The notes beneath the pieces are model-generated. The model saw only the letters and a list, made by a program, of their open reading frames with translations. It was not told the origin of the DNA and ran no database searches. Shown here in pieces: positions 39,125 through 47,532 of a DNA stretch of 64,000 nucleotides. The translations under genes and the position numbers were made by a program. The first letter of the stretch is position 1, and every line of letters begins with the position of its first letter. The DNA is from Azonexus sp. (GTDB taxonomy: Bacteria > Pseudomonadota > Gammaproteobacteria > Burkholderiales > Rhodocyclaceae), in assembly GCA_030696345.1 (NCBI GenBank), contig JAUYSK010000021.1:32943-96942 (forward strand), written 5' to 3'.

Positions 39125-39718
39125 ATGGGGCTGTTCTCGGTTGCCGAGCGTGATACACGGTTAAGCCCACGTCGGCGTTCTGCCTATGGCGCTGGCGAAA
39201 GAATCTATCATGCGGGAAGTGATGGGCTGGCCTGGCGCTTGCATTGCGGGGTTGTTCGTCTTGATACGGCAGAGCCTGCGGGGAGTGCACGTTTTGCCAG
39301 CCTGGCAATTGCCGGTGATATTCTCGGCTGCGAGACGATGCTGTTCGGAAACTATGCCTTCACTGCAACGGCGCTGACCAATTGTGATCTGCGGCCGTGG
39401 CCCGAGGGCGAGGGGGTTTCCGTTGGTGATAGCTTGCTGTCGTCGTTGGCGAAAGCGCAGAATCGTGCGGCCGATATCGTTGCGCTGCGTGGTGGCCAGG
39501 CAGCTGACCGGGTGCTTGGTCTCATCAAACTTTTGACGGATGGTGCGGACCGGGTTGTGTTGCCTACCCGTCAGGACATCGCCGACATTACCGATTTGCG
39601 CTTCGAAACCATTTCGCGAATCATAAAAAGCTTGGAACGTACCCGTGCTCTTCTTCCGATCAAGATTGAAGGGGTCCATGCAACACGGAGCTACGCGGTC
39701 AATTTTGCTGCCCTTTAG
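39125..39718 (+). CDS. Crp/Fnr-family transcriptional regulator
   Basis: 197-residue regulator. The N-terminal cyclic-nucleotide-type sensor fold is short ('LHCGVVRLDT', 'LAIAGDILGCETMLFGNYAF'); no Fnr-type cysteine cluster is seen. The C-terminal winged helix has 'LPTRQDIADITDLRFETISR' with recognition helix ending 'IIKSLER'. Sensed signal unknown. The TGTGAC/GTCACA half-sites nearby fit the DNA preference of Crp-type proteins, making it the likely regulator of the PEP-CTERM units. ATG start after TTTGAG. Confidence 0.87.
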   Translation: MGLFSVAERDTRLSPRRRSAYGAGERIYHAGSDGLAWRLHCGVVRLDTAEPAGSARFASLAIAGDILGCETMLFGNYAFTATALTNCDLRPWPEGEGVSVGDSLLSSLAKAQNRAADIVALRGGQAADRVLGLIKLLTDGADRVVLPTRQDIADITDLRFETISRIIKSLERTRALLPIKIEGVHATRSYAVNFAAL

Positions 39719-39783
39719 ATCGGATGCAATAGGCGAATCTTGACACGGCTTTGCCTGCCGGGCCCGTGGCGCTTTCTACCTAA

Positions 39784-39957
39784 CTTTCGGTCGCCTGCTC
39801 TGAGCGTTTGGCGCCAACCTATCCCTCACAATCACGCCGTCTCGGCGAAACCGGGGTGGCTATTCTTCGTCTCGAGCTCAAGGACACAGGTCGTGTCGAT
39901 TCGGCCACGGTGAAGGCTTCAAGCAGCCATTCGCGCCTGGACGAAGCTGCGCTGTGA
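39784..39957 (+). pseudogene. TonB C-terminal domain remnant
   Basis: Between stop codons the plus strand reads 'ERLAPTYPSQSRRLGETGVA' then 'ILRLELKDTGRVDSATVKAS' and 'SSHSRLDEAAL', ending in TGA. This matches the TonB C-terminal domain pattern (YPxxSRRLGExGxVxLRxxVxxxGRVxxxxVxxSSGxxxLDEAAL). The N-terminal membrane anchor, proline-rich region and last strand are missing. It looks like the relic of an energy-transducer gene, possibly the former partner of the island's TonB receptor. Confidence 0.72.
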
Positions 39958-40086
39958 CCGGTGAGCCAGACTGAGCGAGCGGCGGACGATGCCGGTTTGT
40001 TCGCCAACCGAAACCAGCGACTCTGCTCCGTCGGTATAATGAGGAAAGCTGCATTGGCAGTTCTTTTTGATTTCGAAAGATTCTTC

Positions 40087-40923
40087 GTGCAGTCACTTGG
40101 TGAAAACTGGCGCAGCGGGCAGAAACTGCTCGCCGATGCAGGTGTTGAGTCAGCACGCCTGGATTCCCGGTTGCTGCTCGAATACGTCGCTGGCTGCCGT
40201 CATGCCGACCTGTTGATGTCGCCGGAAAAAATCATGGAGCACTCGGCGCAACAGCTATTTGAAGCCTTTCTGGCGCGTCGGGCGAGCGGTGAGCCCTTGG
40301 CCTACCTGACTGGCGAAACCGAATTCCGCGGCCGGGTGTTTCAGGTGTCGCCAGCCGTTTTGATTCCCCGCCCGGAAACTGAAGTCCTGATTGAACTGGC
40401 GCTCGAAAGGCTGCTCCGGCTTGAGGCGCCGAAAGTGCTCGATCTCGGCACCGGTTCTGGCATCGTGGCGATTTCGCTGGCGCTCGAATGCCCGGCGGCG
40501 ATGGTTGCTGCGGTGGACCTGTCAAAAGAGGCAATTTCCGTGGCACGTAATAATACCGGTCGTCTGGGGGCGAAAATCAATTTTCGCCAAAGCGACTGGT
40601 ATGGGAACCTGGGCGGTGAGCGCTACGACCTGATCGTATCCAATCCGCCCTATGTCGCCGCCGGCGACCCGCATCTGGCCCTCAACGGCCTGCCCTTCGA
40701 GCCGCAAATGGCGCTGACCGACGGGGCAGATGGCCTTGAATGCATTCGCCGCATTGTGGCCGGCGCGGCGGCGCATCTGAATCCCGGTGGCTGGCTGTTA
40801 TTTGAGCATGGTTACGATCAGGCGGTGGCCAGCCGGAACTTATTGACCGAAGCCGCGTTCAAAGACGCATTCACTCATCCCGACCTGGCCGGTATTGACC
40901 GTGTCAGCGGTGCTTATCTTTAA
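40087..40923 (+). CDS. prmC: Peptide chain release factor N5-glutamine methyltransferase
   Basis: Methylates the GGQ glutamine of RF1/RF2 using S-adenosylmethionine. The SAM site is 'VLDLGTGSGIVAISLA', and the catalytic NPPY motif is in 'LIVSNPPYVAAGD'. I chose the GTG at 40087 ('MQSLGENWRSGQKLL', 278 residues), where the homology with other PrmC proteins and with the remnant at 35.6 kb begins; an ATG at 40039 or GTG at 39961 would add a non-conserved leader. It has been separated from prfA by the island and is followed by grxD, as in relatives. Confidence 0.93.
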   Translation: MQSLGENWRSGQKLLADAGVESARLDSRLLLEYVAGCRHADLLMSPEKIMEHSAQQLFEAFLARRASGEPLAYLTGETEFRGRVFQVSPAVLIPRPETEVLIELALERLLRLEAPKVLDLGTGSGIVAISLALECPAAMVAAVDLSKEAISVARNNTGRLGAKINFRQSDWYGNLGGERYDLIVSNPPYVAAGDPHLALNGLPFEPQMALTDGADGLECIRRIVAGAAAHLNPGGWLLFEHGYDQAVASRNLLTEAAFKDAFTHPDLAGIDRVSGAYL

Positions 40924-40935
40924 TCTGGAGCCAAT

Positions 40936-41259
40936 ATGTCTGATGTTCAGCAACGCATTCACCAAACCGTGACCACCAACCCGGTTGTTCTTTACATGAA
41001 GGGTGATGCCCGTTTTCCGCAGTGTGGCTTCTCCGCCACGGCGATCCAGATTCTGAAGGTCTGCGGCATCAATGATCCGGTCACGGTCAACGTGCTGGCC
41101 GATGAGGAAATCCGCAATGGCGTCAAGGAATACGCCAACTGGCCGACCATTCCCCAACTCTACATCAAGGGCGAATTCGTCGGCGGTTGCGACATCATGA
41201 AAGAGATGTATCAGGCTGGTGAGTTGCAGAAGATGCTGGAAGGCATTGCCCAGGCCTGA
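40936..41259 (+). CDS. grxD: Monothiol glutaredoxin, Grx4 type
   Basis: 107-residue CGFS glutaredoxin. The active site is in 'RFPQCGFSATA', with the glutathione-binding 'WPTIPQLYIKGEFVGGCDIM'. Such proteins carry and transfer [2Fe-2S] clusters with BolA partners. 12 bases after prmC with GGAGCC before the ATG, so co-transcribed. Ends in a strong terminator. Confidence 0.95.
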   Translation: MSDVQQRIHQTVTTNPVVLYMKGDARFPQCGFSATAIQILKVCGINDPVTVNVLADEEIRNGVKEYANWPTIPQLYIKGEFVGGCDIMKEMYQAGELQKMLEGIAQA

Positions 41260-41275
41260 TTGGTTCCGCACCCAA

Positions 41276-41312
41276 GCAAAAGCCCGCCAGTTTCGGCGGG
41301 CTTTTGCTTTTT
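41276..41312. terminator. Intrinsic terminator after grxD
   Basis: 13-bp perfect stem GCAAAAGCCCGCC / GGCGGGCTTTTGC, a 6-base loop and five T residues. It can also serve the convergent AhpD-like gene. Confidence 0.9.
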
Positions 41313-41325
41313 GAGGTAACCGGAA

Positions 41326-41676
41326 TTACTTGGGCGCCGTGAATTCGTCGTAGGCCCGAACGGCTTCGGCCGCGTACATCAGGGTCGGGCCGCCGCCCAT
41401 GTAGATGCAGACGCCCAGCGTTTCCATCAGTTGTTCGCGGCTGACACCGAGGCGGATCAGGGCCTTGACGTGGAAGCCGATGCAACCATCACAGCGGCTG
41501 GAAACGCCGATGGCCAGGGCGAGCAGTTCCTTGTCCAGTTCACTCAGGACGCCGGCTTTCATGGCGCCGTTGTGCATGGCGCTGAAGCCGTGCATGGTGT
41601 CCGGGATCTCCTTGCGGAGCGTGCCCATGGCCTTGGTGAGATCGGCTGTGATGGTGACGAATGATTTACTGCCCAT
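41326..41676 (-). CDS. Carboxymuconolactone decarboxylase (AhpD-like) family protein
   Basis: 116-residue all-helical protein with the AhpD-type redox motif CxxC in 'SSRCDGCIGFHVKALIRLG' and downstream His, followed by 'EQLMETLGVCIYMGGGP'. Members act as alkylhydroperoxidases or decarboxylases; the CxxC-x3-H pattern favours a redox role. Single-gene unit, convergent with grxD. Confidence 0.87.
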   Translation of the reverse strand: MGSKSFVTITADLTKAMGTLRKEIPDTMHGFSAMHNGAMKAGVLSELDKELLALAIGVSSRCDGCIGFHVKALIRLGVSREQLMETLGVCIYMGGGPTLMYAAEAVRAYDEFTAPK

Positions 41677-41746
41677 GCTGTGCTCCCGTTATTTGTATAA
41701 GTAAGTGCTTATTTTAGGGGGGCGTGATGCGCTTGGCAAATGCAAA

Positions 41747-43027
<1,281 letters not shown>

Positions 43028-43030
43028 CGC

Positions 43031-44416
43031 TTACAGGCGGTTGCGGGCGCGAATGATGGCGGCGCGCACTTGCTCAGGGGCGGTGCCGCCGATGTGGTTG
43101 CGCGACGCCAGCGAGCCTTCTACGGTCAACACCGCAAAAACGTCATTTTCCACTTGCGGGCAGAAGGCCTTGAGTTCGTCCAGCGTCAGTTGCGGCAGAT
43201 CGACCCCCTTGGCTTCGGCGGCCTTGACGGCGTGGCCAACGGCTTCGTGGGCGTCGCGGAAGGGCAGACCTTTCTTGACGAGGTAATCGGCGAGGTCGGT
43301 GGCGGTGGCGAAACCCTGGGTCAGCGCGGCCTTCATGTTCTCAGCGCGGACGGTGATGCCACCGGCCATGTCGGCGAAAATGCGCAGCGTGTCGGTGACC
43401 GTGTCGACAGCGTCGAACAGTGGTTCTTTATCTTCCTGGTTGTCCTTGTTGTAGGCCAGCGGTTGCGACTTCATCAGGGTGAGCAGGCTCATCAGCTGGC
43501 CGTACACGCGGCCGGTCTTGCCGCGCGCCAGTTCCGGCACGTCCGGGTTCTTCTTCTGCGGCATGATTGAGCTACCGGTGCAGAAGCGGTCGGCGATCTG
43601 GATGAAGCCGATGCGCGGGCTCATCCACATCACCAGTTCTTCCGAGAGGCGGCTGATATGCATCATCAGCACCGAGCACGCAGCGGTGAATTCGATGGCG
43701 AAGTCGCGGTCGGAAACGGCATCGAGCGAGTTTTCGCAAACGCCTTCGAAGCCGAGTTGTTCGGCAACGAATTCACGGTCAATCGGGTAGGTCGTGCCAG
43801 CCAGCGCGGCGGCGCCGAGTGGCAGGCGGTTGGTGCGCTTGCGGCAATCGACGAAGCGCTCGGCATCACGGCCGAACATTTCGAAGTAGGCCAATACGTG
43901 ATGGCCGAAGGTTACCGGCTGGGCGACCTGCATGTGCGTGAAACCGGGCATCGGCGTCGCTGCTTCCTTTTCGGCCAGATCAACCAGAGCAGAACGGAAA
44001 GCCTTGATCAGCGCCAGAATGTCGTCGATCGAATCGCGCAGGTAGAGGCGGATGTCGGTAGCGACCTGATCGTTGCGCGAGCGGCCGGTGTGCAGGCGTT
44101 TACCGGCATCGCCCACCAATGCGGTGAGGCGCTTTTCAATATTGAGGTGTACGTCTTCGAGGTCGAGAGACCACGAGAACTGGCCGGTTTCTATCTCGCG
44201 CTGGACGATTTCCATGCCGCGTTCGATGTCGGAAAAATCCTTGGCGCTGATGATGCCCTGTTTGGCCAGCATCCTGGCGTGGGCCAGCGAGCCGCGGATG
44301 TCCTGACGCCACATGCGCTGGTCGAAATCGACCGAAGCGGTGTAGCGTTTGACGAGATCGGAAACCGGCTCGGAGAAACGGCCGGCCCAAGTGTATTGCG
44401 TGGCGTTGGAAGTCAT
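43031..44416 (-). CDS. argH: Argininosuccinate lyase
   Basis: Last step of arginine synthesis: splits argininosuccinate into arginine and fumarate. The signature '[16 protein letters not shown]' holds the catalytic serine; '[20 protein letters not shown]' and '[18 protein letters not shown]' are typical. 461 residues, normal. Divergent from algZ across 58 bases, an arrangement also known around argH in Pseudomonas. Confidence 0.97.
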   Translation of the reverse strand: MTSNATQYTWAGRFSEPVSDLVKRYTASVDFDQRMWRQDIRGSLAHARMLAKQGIISAKDFSDIERGMEIVQREIETGQFSWSLDLEDVHLNIEKRLTALVGDAGKRLHTGRSRNDQVATDIRLYLRDSIDDILALIKAFRSALVDLAEKEAATPMPGFTHMQVAQPVTFGHHVLAYFEMFGRDAERFVDCRKRTNRLPLGAAALAGTTYPIDREFVAEQLGFEGVCENSLDAVSDRDFAIEFTAACSVLMMHISRLSEELVMWMSPRIGFIQIADRFCTGSSIMPQKKNPDVPELARGKTGRVYGQLMSLLTLMKSQPLAYNKDNQEDKEPLFDAVDTVTDTLRIFADMAGGITVRAENMKAALTQGFATATDLADYLVKKGLPFRDAHEAVGHAVKAAEAKGVDLPQLTLDELKAFCPQVENDVFAVLTVEGSLASRNHIGGTAPEQVRAAIIRARNRL

Positions 44417-44474
44417 GACTATGGTCTAGAATGGGGCTATCAGGCGACGAATTAAGCGAAAACTCGCACAAGGA

Positions 44475-45488
44475 ATGACAAGTATACGGCACTTTCCCGC
44501 GACTCACCCCCTGCCCGACTGGCGCAATTTCGGGGTGATGCTGCGCGTTCTGCTCGGCGTCAATGGCTTGGCCTTGATCGCGGCGCTCGTCCAGTCGTCT
44601 GATCTGGCCAGCTGGCTGGGTCGCTACGTCGAGCTGGCGGCCGTCGTTGAGCCGTGGCTGCTGATCTGCCTCGGGTTGCTTTCCCTGCTGCGTGATGCCT
44701 TGTGGCGCCTACCACTGCGCCTGGGGCAAGGGCTGGTGCTGCTGCTTGCCGGCGGGCTGGCCTTTGGTCTTTACGCCTATTGGCAATCGCTGGTACCCGG
44801 CGATGCCGGCAGCCCCTGGCGGGCCGCTTTGCTGGCGACGGCAGCGGCCGCTATTTTGCTGGGCTATTTCGAATTGCGCGCTGGGGCATTTTCGCCGGCG
44901 CAGGCCGAGGCCCGACTGGCGGCGTTGAACGCCCGCATCCGGCCGCATTTTCTGTTCAATTCGCTGAATGCCGTGTTGTCGCTGATTCGGGCCCGTCCGC
45001 AGCAGGCCGAAGAGGCGCTGGAATCGCTCTCCGACCTCTTTCGCGCCGCGATGCGCGACCCGGGCGAACTGGTCAGCCTGGCCGATGAAATCGCCCTCGG
45101 CATGCAGTATCTGGAACTGGAAAAGCTGCGTTTGGGCGAGCGTCTTGCGGTGGACTGGCAAATTGGCGATGTTTCCATGGCCTTGCCGATCCCGCCGCTG
45201 ATGCTGCAGCCGTTGCTGGAGAACGCTGTTTATCACGGCATCGAGCCAGCGCCGGAGGGCGGCACGGTACGCATTGCGCTGACCCAGCGCGGTGAAGAAT
45301 TGAGGATTTCGATTACCAACCCGACCGCTGGTCAGGCCCATCGTGCCGCCGGGAACCAGATTGCGGTGGCCAACCTGCGCGAGCGGCTTGCGCTGTATTA
45401 CGATCTTGAGGCCCGGCTGGAAATCGATGCCGGGGAAAATATCTACGAGGTACGCATTTCATTGCCATGCAAAAAGACAGCCCGCTGA
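44475..45488 (+). CDS. algZ: LytS/AlgZ-type sensor histidine kinase
   Basis: 337-residue membrane kinase with about four hydrophobic segments (residues 20-135) and a His_kinase domain. The phospho-acceptor is His158 in 'RIRPHFLFNSLNAVLSLI'; the ATP-binding part has 'PPLMLQPLLENAVYHGI' and 'NLRERLALYY'. It pairs with the LytTR regulator that overlaps its 3' end. Position between argH and the hem genes matches algZ (fimS) of pseudomonads, so I use that symbol by synteny and similarity. Confidence 0.88.
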   Translation: MTSIRHFPATHPLPDWRNFGVMLRVLLGVNGLALIAALVQSSDLASWLGRYVELAAVVEPWLLICLGLLSLLRDALWRLPLRLGQGLVLLLAGGLAFGLYAYWQSLVPGDAGSPWRAALLATAAAAILLGYFELRAGAFSPAQAEARLAALNARIRPHFLFNSLNAVLSLIRARPQQAEEALESLSDLFRAAMRDPGELVSLADEIALGMQYLELEKLRLGERLAVDWQIGDVSMALPIPPLMLQPLLENAVYHGIEPAPEGGTVRIALTQRGEELRISITNPTAGQAHRAAGNQIAVANLRERLALYYDLEARLEIDAGENIYEVRISLPCKKTAR

Positions 45489-46243
45489 AAATTCTGCTGG
45501 TCGACGACGAGCCGCTTGCCCGGGACCGGCTGCGCACGCTGCTGGACGATATCGCCATCCAGTTGTCCACCGAGGTCGTTGGCGAAGCCGGCAACGGTTT
45601 GCAGGCGCTGGCTTTCCTGCGCGAGCAGGCGGTTGATGTCGTGCTCGCCGATATTCGTATGCCGGGGATGGATGGCATCGAACTGGCGGGGCACCTCGGT
45701 GCTTTCGAAAAGCCGCCGGCCGTCATCTTCACCACGGCCTACGACAACTACGCGGTGCAGGCCTTCGATCTCAATGCGCTGGATTATCTGCTGAAGCCGG
45801 TACGCACCCAGCGCCTGTTGACGGCGCTGCAGAAAGCCCGGGCTGCCTTGCCGCCGGATGCCGGGTTGCTCGCCGGGATTGGCCGCGAGGTACGCGGTAG
45901 CGGGCGAACGCACCTTTCGTGTCATGAGCGTGGACGGCTGTTGCTGGTGCCGGTGGCCGAGGTGCTTTATTTCAAAGCGGATCTCAAATACGTCACCGCT
46001 CGCACGGTCGAGCGCGAATTCCTGCTGGACGAGGCGCTGACTCATCTTGAGGTTGAATTCGCCGAACGTTTTATCCGCTTGCACCGGGCTGTGCTGGTGG
46101 CCAAATCTGCCCTCGCCGGCTTCGAGAAGGCGGCCGGTGAAGATGCCGATGCCTACGGCTGGGCTTTGCTGCGTGGCGTATCGGAGAAACTGCCGGTCAG
46201 TCGCCGGCAATGGGCGCCGGCCAAGGCGCTGGTCAATCATTAA
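45467..46243 (+). CDS. algR: LytTR response regulator (AlgR-like)
   Basis: 258 residues: a receiver domain with Asp62 in 'VVLADIRMPGMDGIEL' and lysine in 'YLLKPV', then a LytTR DNA-binding domain (about 150-255, 'LLLVPVAEVLYFKADLKYV', 'FIRLHRAVLVAK'). Overlaps algZ by 22 bases, so it is cotranslated with its kinase. In pseudomonads AlgR controls alginate and twitching; the targets here are unknown. Confidence 0.9.
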   Translation: MQKDSPLKILLVDDEPLARDRLRTLLDDIAIQLSTEVVGEAGNGLQALAFLREQAVDVVLADIRMPGMDGIELAGHLGAFEKPPAVIFTTAYDNYAVQAFDLNALDYLLKPVRTQRLLTALQKARAALPPDAGLLAGIGREVRGSGRTHLSCHERGRLLLVPVAEVLYFKADLKYVTARTVEREFLLDEALTHLEVEFAERFIRLHRAVLVAKSALAGFEKAAGEDADAYGWALLRGVSEKLPVSRRQWAPAKALVNH

Positions 46244-46273
46244 CAAAATTCTTGTCCGAAAGCGAGATAGCTT

Positions 46274-46792
46274 GTGAGCCAGATTTGTCCGCACTGCAAC
46301 CATGCCCGGAAAGCCAGTGACAACGCGCCTGATTGGCAATGTCCAGCCTGTGAGAAAGCTTATGGCAAGGCGGGTGGATCGTTGCCACCTGAAGGCTTTC
46401 GCCAGTACAGCGCGGCAGCTGCACCAGCATCAAGTGGTGGTATCGGCAAGTGGCTGGTTTTGCTGCTGGTGCTGGGCGCCGCCTTCTGGCTGGCCCGGCC
46501 TTACTGGCAGCAACGCAATGTGGCTGCGGAGATGGCGCTGTCGGCGAACCAGCCGGAAATTCAGCTTTACGCGACCGAGTGGTGCGGCTACTGCAAGGCC
46601 AGTCGTGATTTTTTCCAGGCGAACGGCATCCGCTACACCGAGCACGACATCGAGAAAAGTTCGGTAGCACTCAGCGAGCACAAGAAACTTGGCGGCAATG
46701 GCGTGCCGCTGATCGTCGTGGGCGACGAGGTGATTCGTGGCTGGAACGAGGGCCGTCTGCGGGAACTGCTCAAACCCTGGCTTCGAGGCTGA
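46274..46792 (+). CDS. Membrane-anchored glutaredoxin-like protein
   Basis: 172 residues. The N-terminus has two CxxC zinc-ribbon pairs ('ICPHCNHA', 'WQCPACEK'), then a membrane segment (about 57-75, 'GKWLVLLLVLGAAFWLA'), then a glutaredoxin domain with dithiol active site 'CGYC' in 'YATEWCGYCKASRDFF' and 'GGNGVPLIVVGDEVIRGW'. GTG start. Probably a thiol-disulfide protein at the inner membrane; which side the glutaredoxin faces is not certain. Confidence 0.82.
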   Translation: MSQICPHCNHARKASDNAPDWQCPACEKAYGKAGGSLPPEGFRQYSAAAAPASSGGIGKWLVLLLVLGAAFWLARPYWQQRNVAAEMALSANQPEIQLYATEWCGYCKASRDFFQANGIRYTEHDIEKSSVALSEHKKLGGNGVPLIVVGDEVIRGWNEGRLRELLKPWLRG

Positions 46793-46819
46793 TCGTTCAG
46801 CCCCGGAGGGATTGATATC

Positions 46820-47377
46820 TCAGGCGCCAGCGGGCGCCGGAATGGCTTGTTCTGGAAGGCGCGGCGTGGCGCGGTGGGGGACGAGATTCTCATCGAGCAG
46901 GCGCTCGATCCGGAAAAATACTTCATGGCGTGAGAAGGGCTTTTTCATGAAGTCATCGGCGCCGATCCGGGTGCCAAAGAACTGTTCCATCGCCTGCTCG
47001 TTGCCGCTCATCATGATCACCGGAATGTCGCGTGTTACCGGGTCGCGGCGAATGGCGCGCAGCGCGGCGAAGCCGTTCATGCCGGGCAGCATGATGTCGA
47101 GAAAAATCAGTTCCGGCGGTTTCGGATGCAACTGCGCCAGACCACTTTCGGCATCGAGGGCTTCGAGCGTTTCATAACCGGCCGAGCGCAGGAACTTCTT
47201 GAGCACGGTAACGACGGTCTTCGAGTCATCAATGATAAGTACCCGCGTACCTTCGCGGGCATTGATCCGCTCCTTGGCGCGGCGTTCTGCGCCAACGGGT
47301 TCCGGCGTAGCGAGGGGTTGAGCAACGGGTGGTGCTTCGCGCCTGAATAGTGACCTGAATGTTTCGAGTATTCCCAC
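46820..47377 (-). CDS. Single-domain response regulator
   Basis: About 185 residues: a basic/Pro-rich N-terminal extension (1-45), a receiver domain ('RVLIIDDSKTVVTVLKKFL', phosphoacceptor in 'ELIFLDIMLPGMNGFAAL', lysine in 'DFMKKPFSR') and a short tail. No output domain, so it acts by protein contact, CheY-like. The GTG at 47377 follows AAGGGG and is preferred to a TTG at 47398. Convergent with the glutaredoxin gene. Confidence 0.83.
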   Translation of the reverse strand: MGILETFRSLFRREAPPVAQPLATPEPVGAERRAKERINAREGTRVLIIDDSKTVVTVLKKFLRSAGYETLEALDAESGLAQLHPKPPELIFLDIMLPGMNGFAALRAIRRDPVTRDIPVIMMSGNEQAMEQFFGTRIGADDFMKKPFSRHEVFFRIERLLDENLVPHRATPRLPEQAIPAPAGA

Positions 47378-47532
47378 GACAGCCCCTTGAATGATCAATG
47401 TGAAGCGACTGCCGGGTGTCGTTTGCGAGCATTCTGGATGCCTGCAAGCCCCGGCTAATTGGTTTGCCCGATATTCTAGAATGCTCGAGGCATTTGATCC
47501 CGGTTAATTGGCTGGTCCGGAGAAATATTTTT

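Noticed and set aside
39961..40086. Longer N-terminus of PrmC from GTG 39961 or ATG 40039
   Set aside because: The extra residues have no counterpart in PrmC proteins, and the 35.6-kb remnant becomes similar only around the GTG at 40087.
30103..40086. Phage or IS-mediated origin of the island
   Set aside because: I found no integrase, transposase, terminal repeats or tRNA gene at the edges; the prmC relic points instead to homologous recombination.
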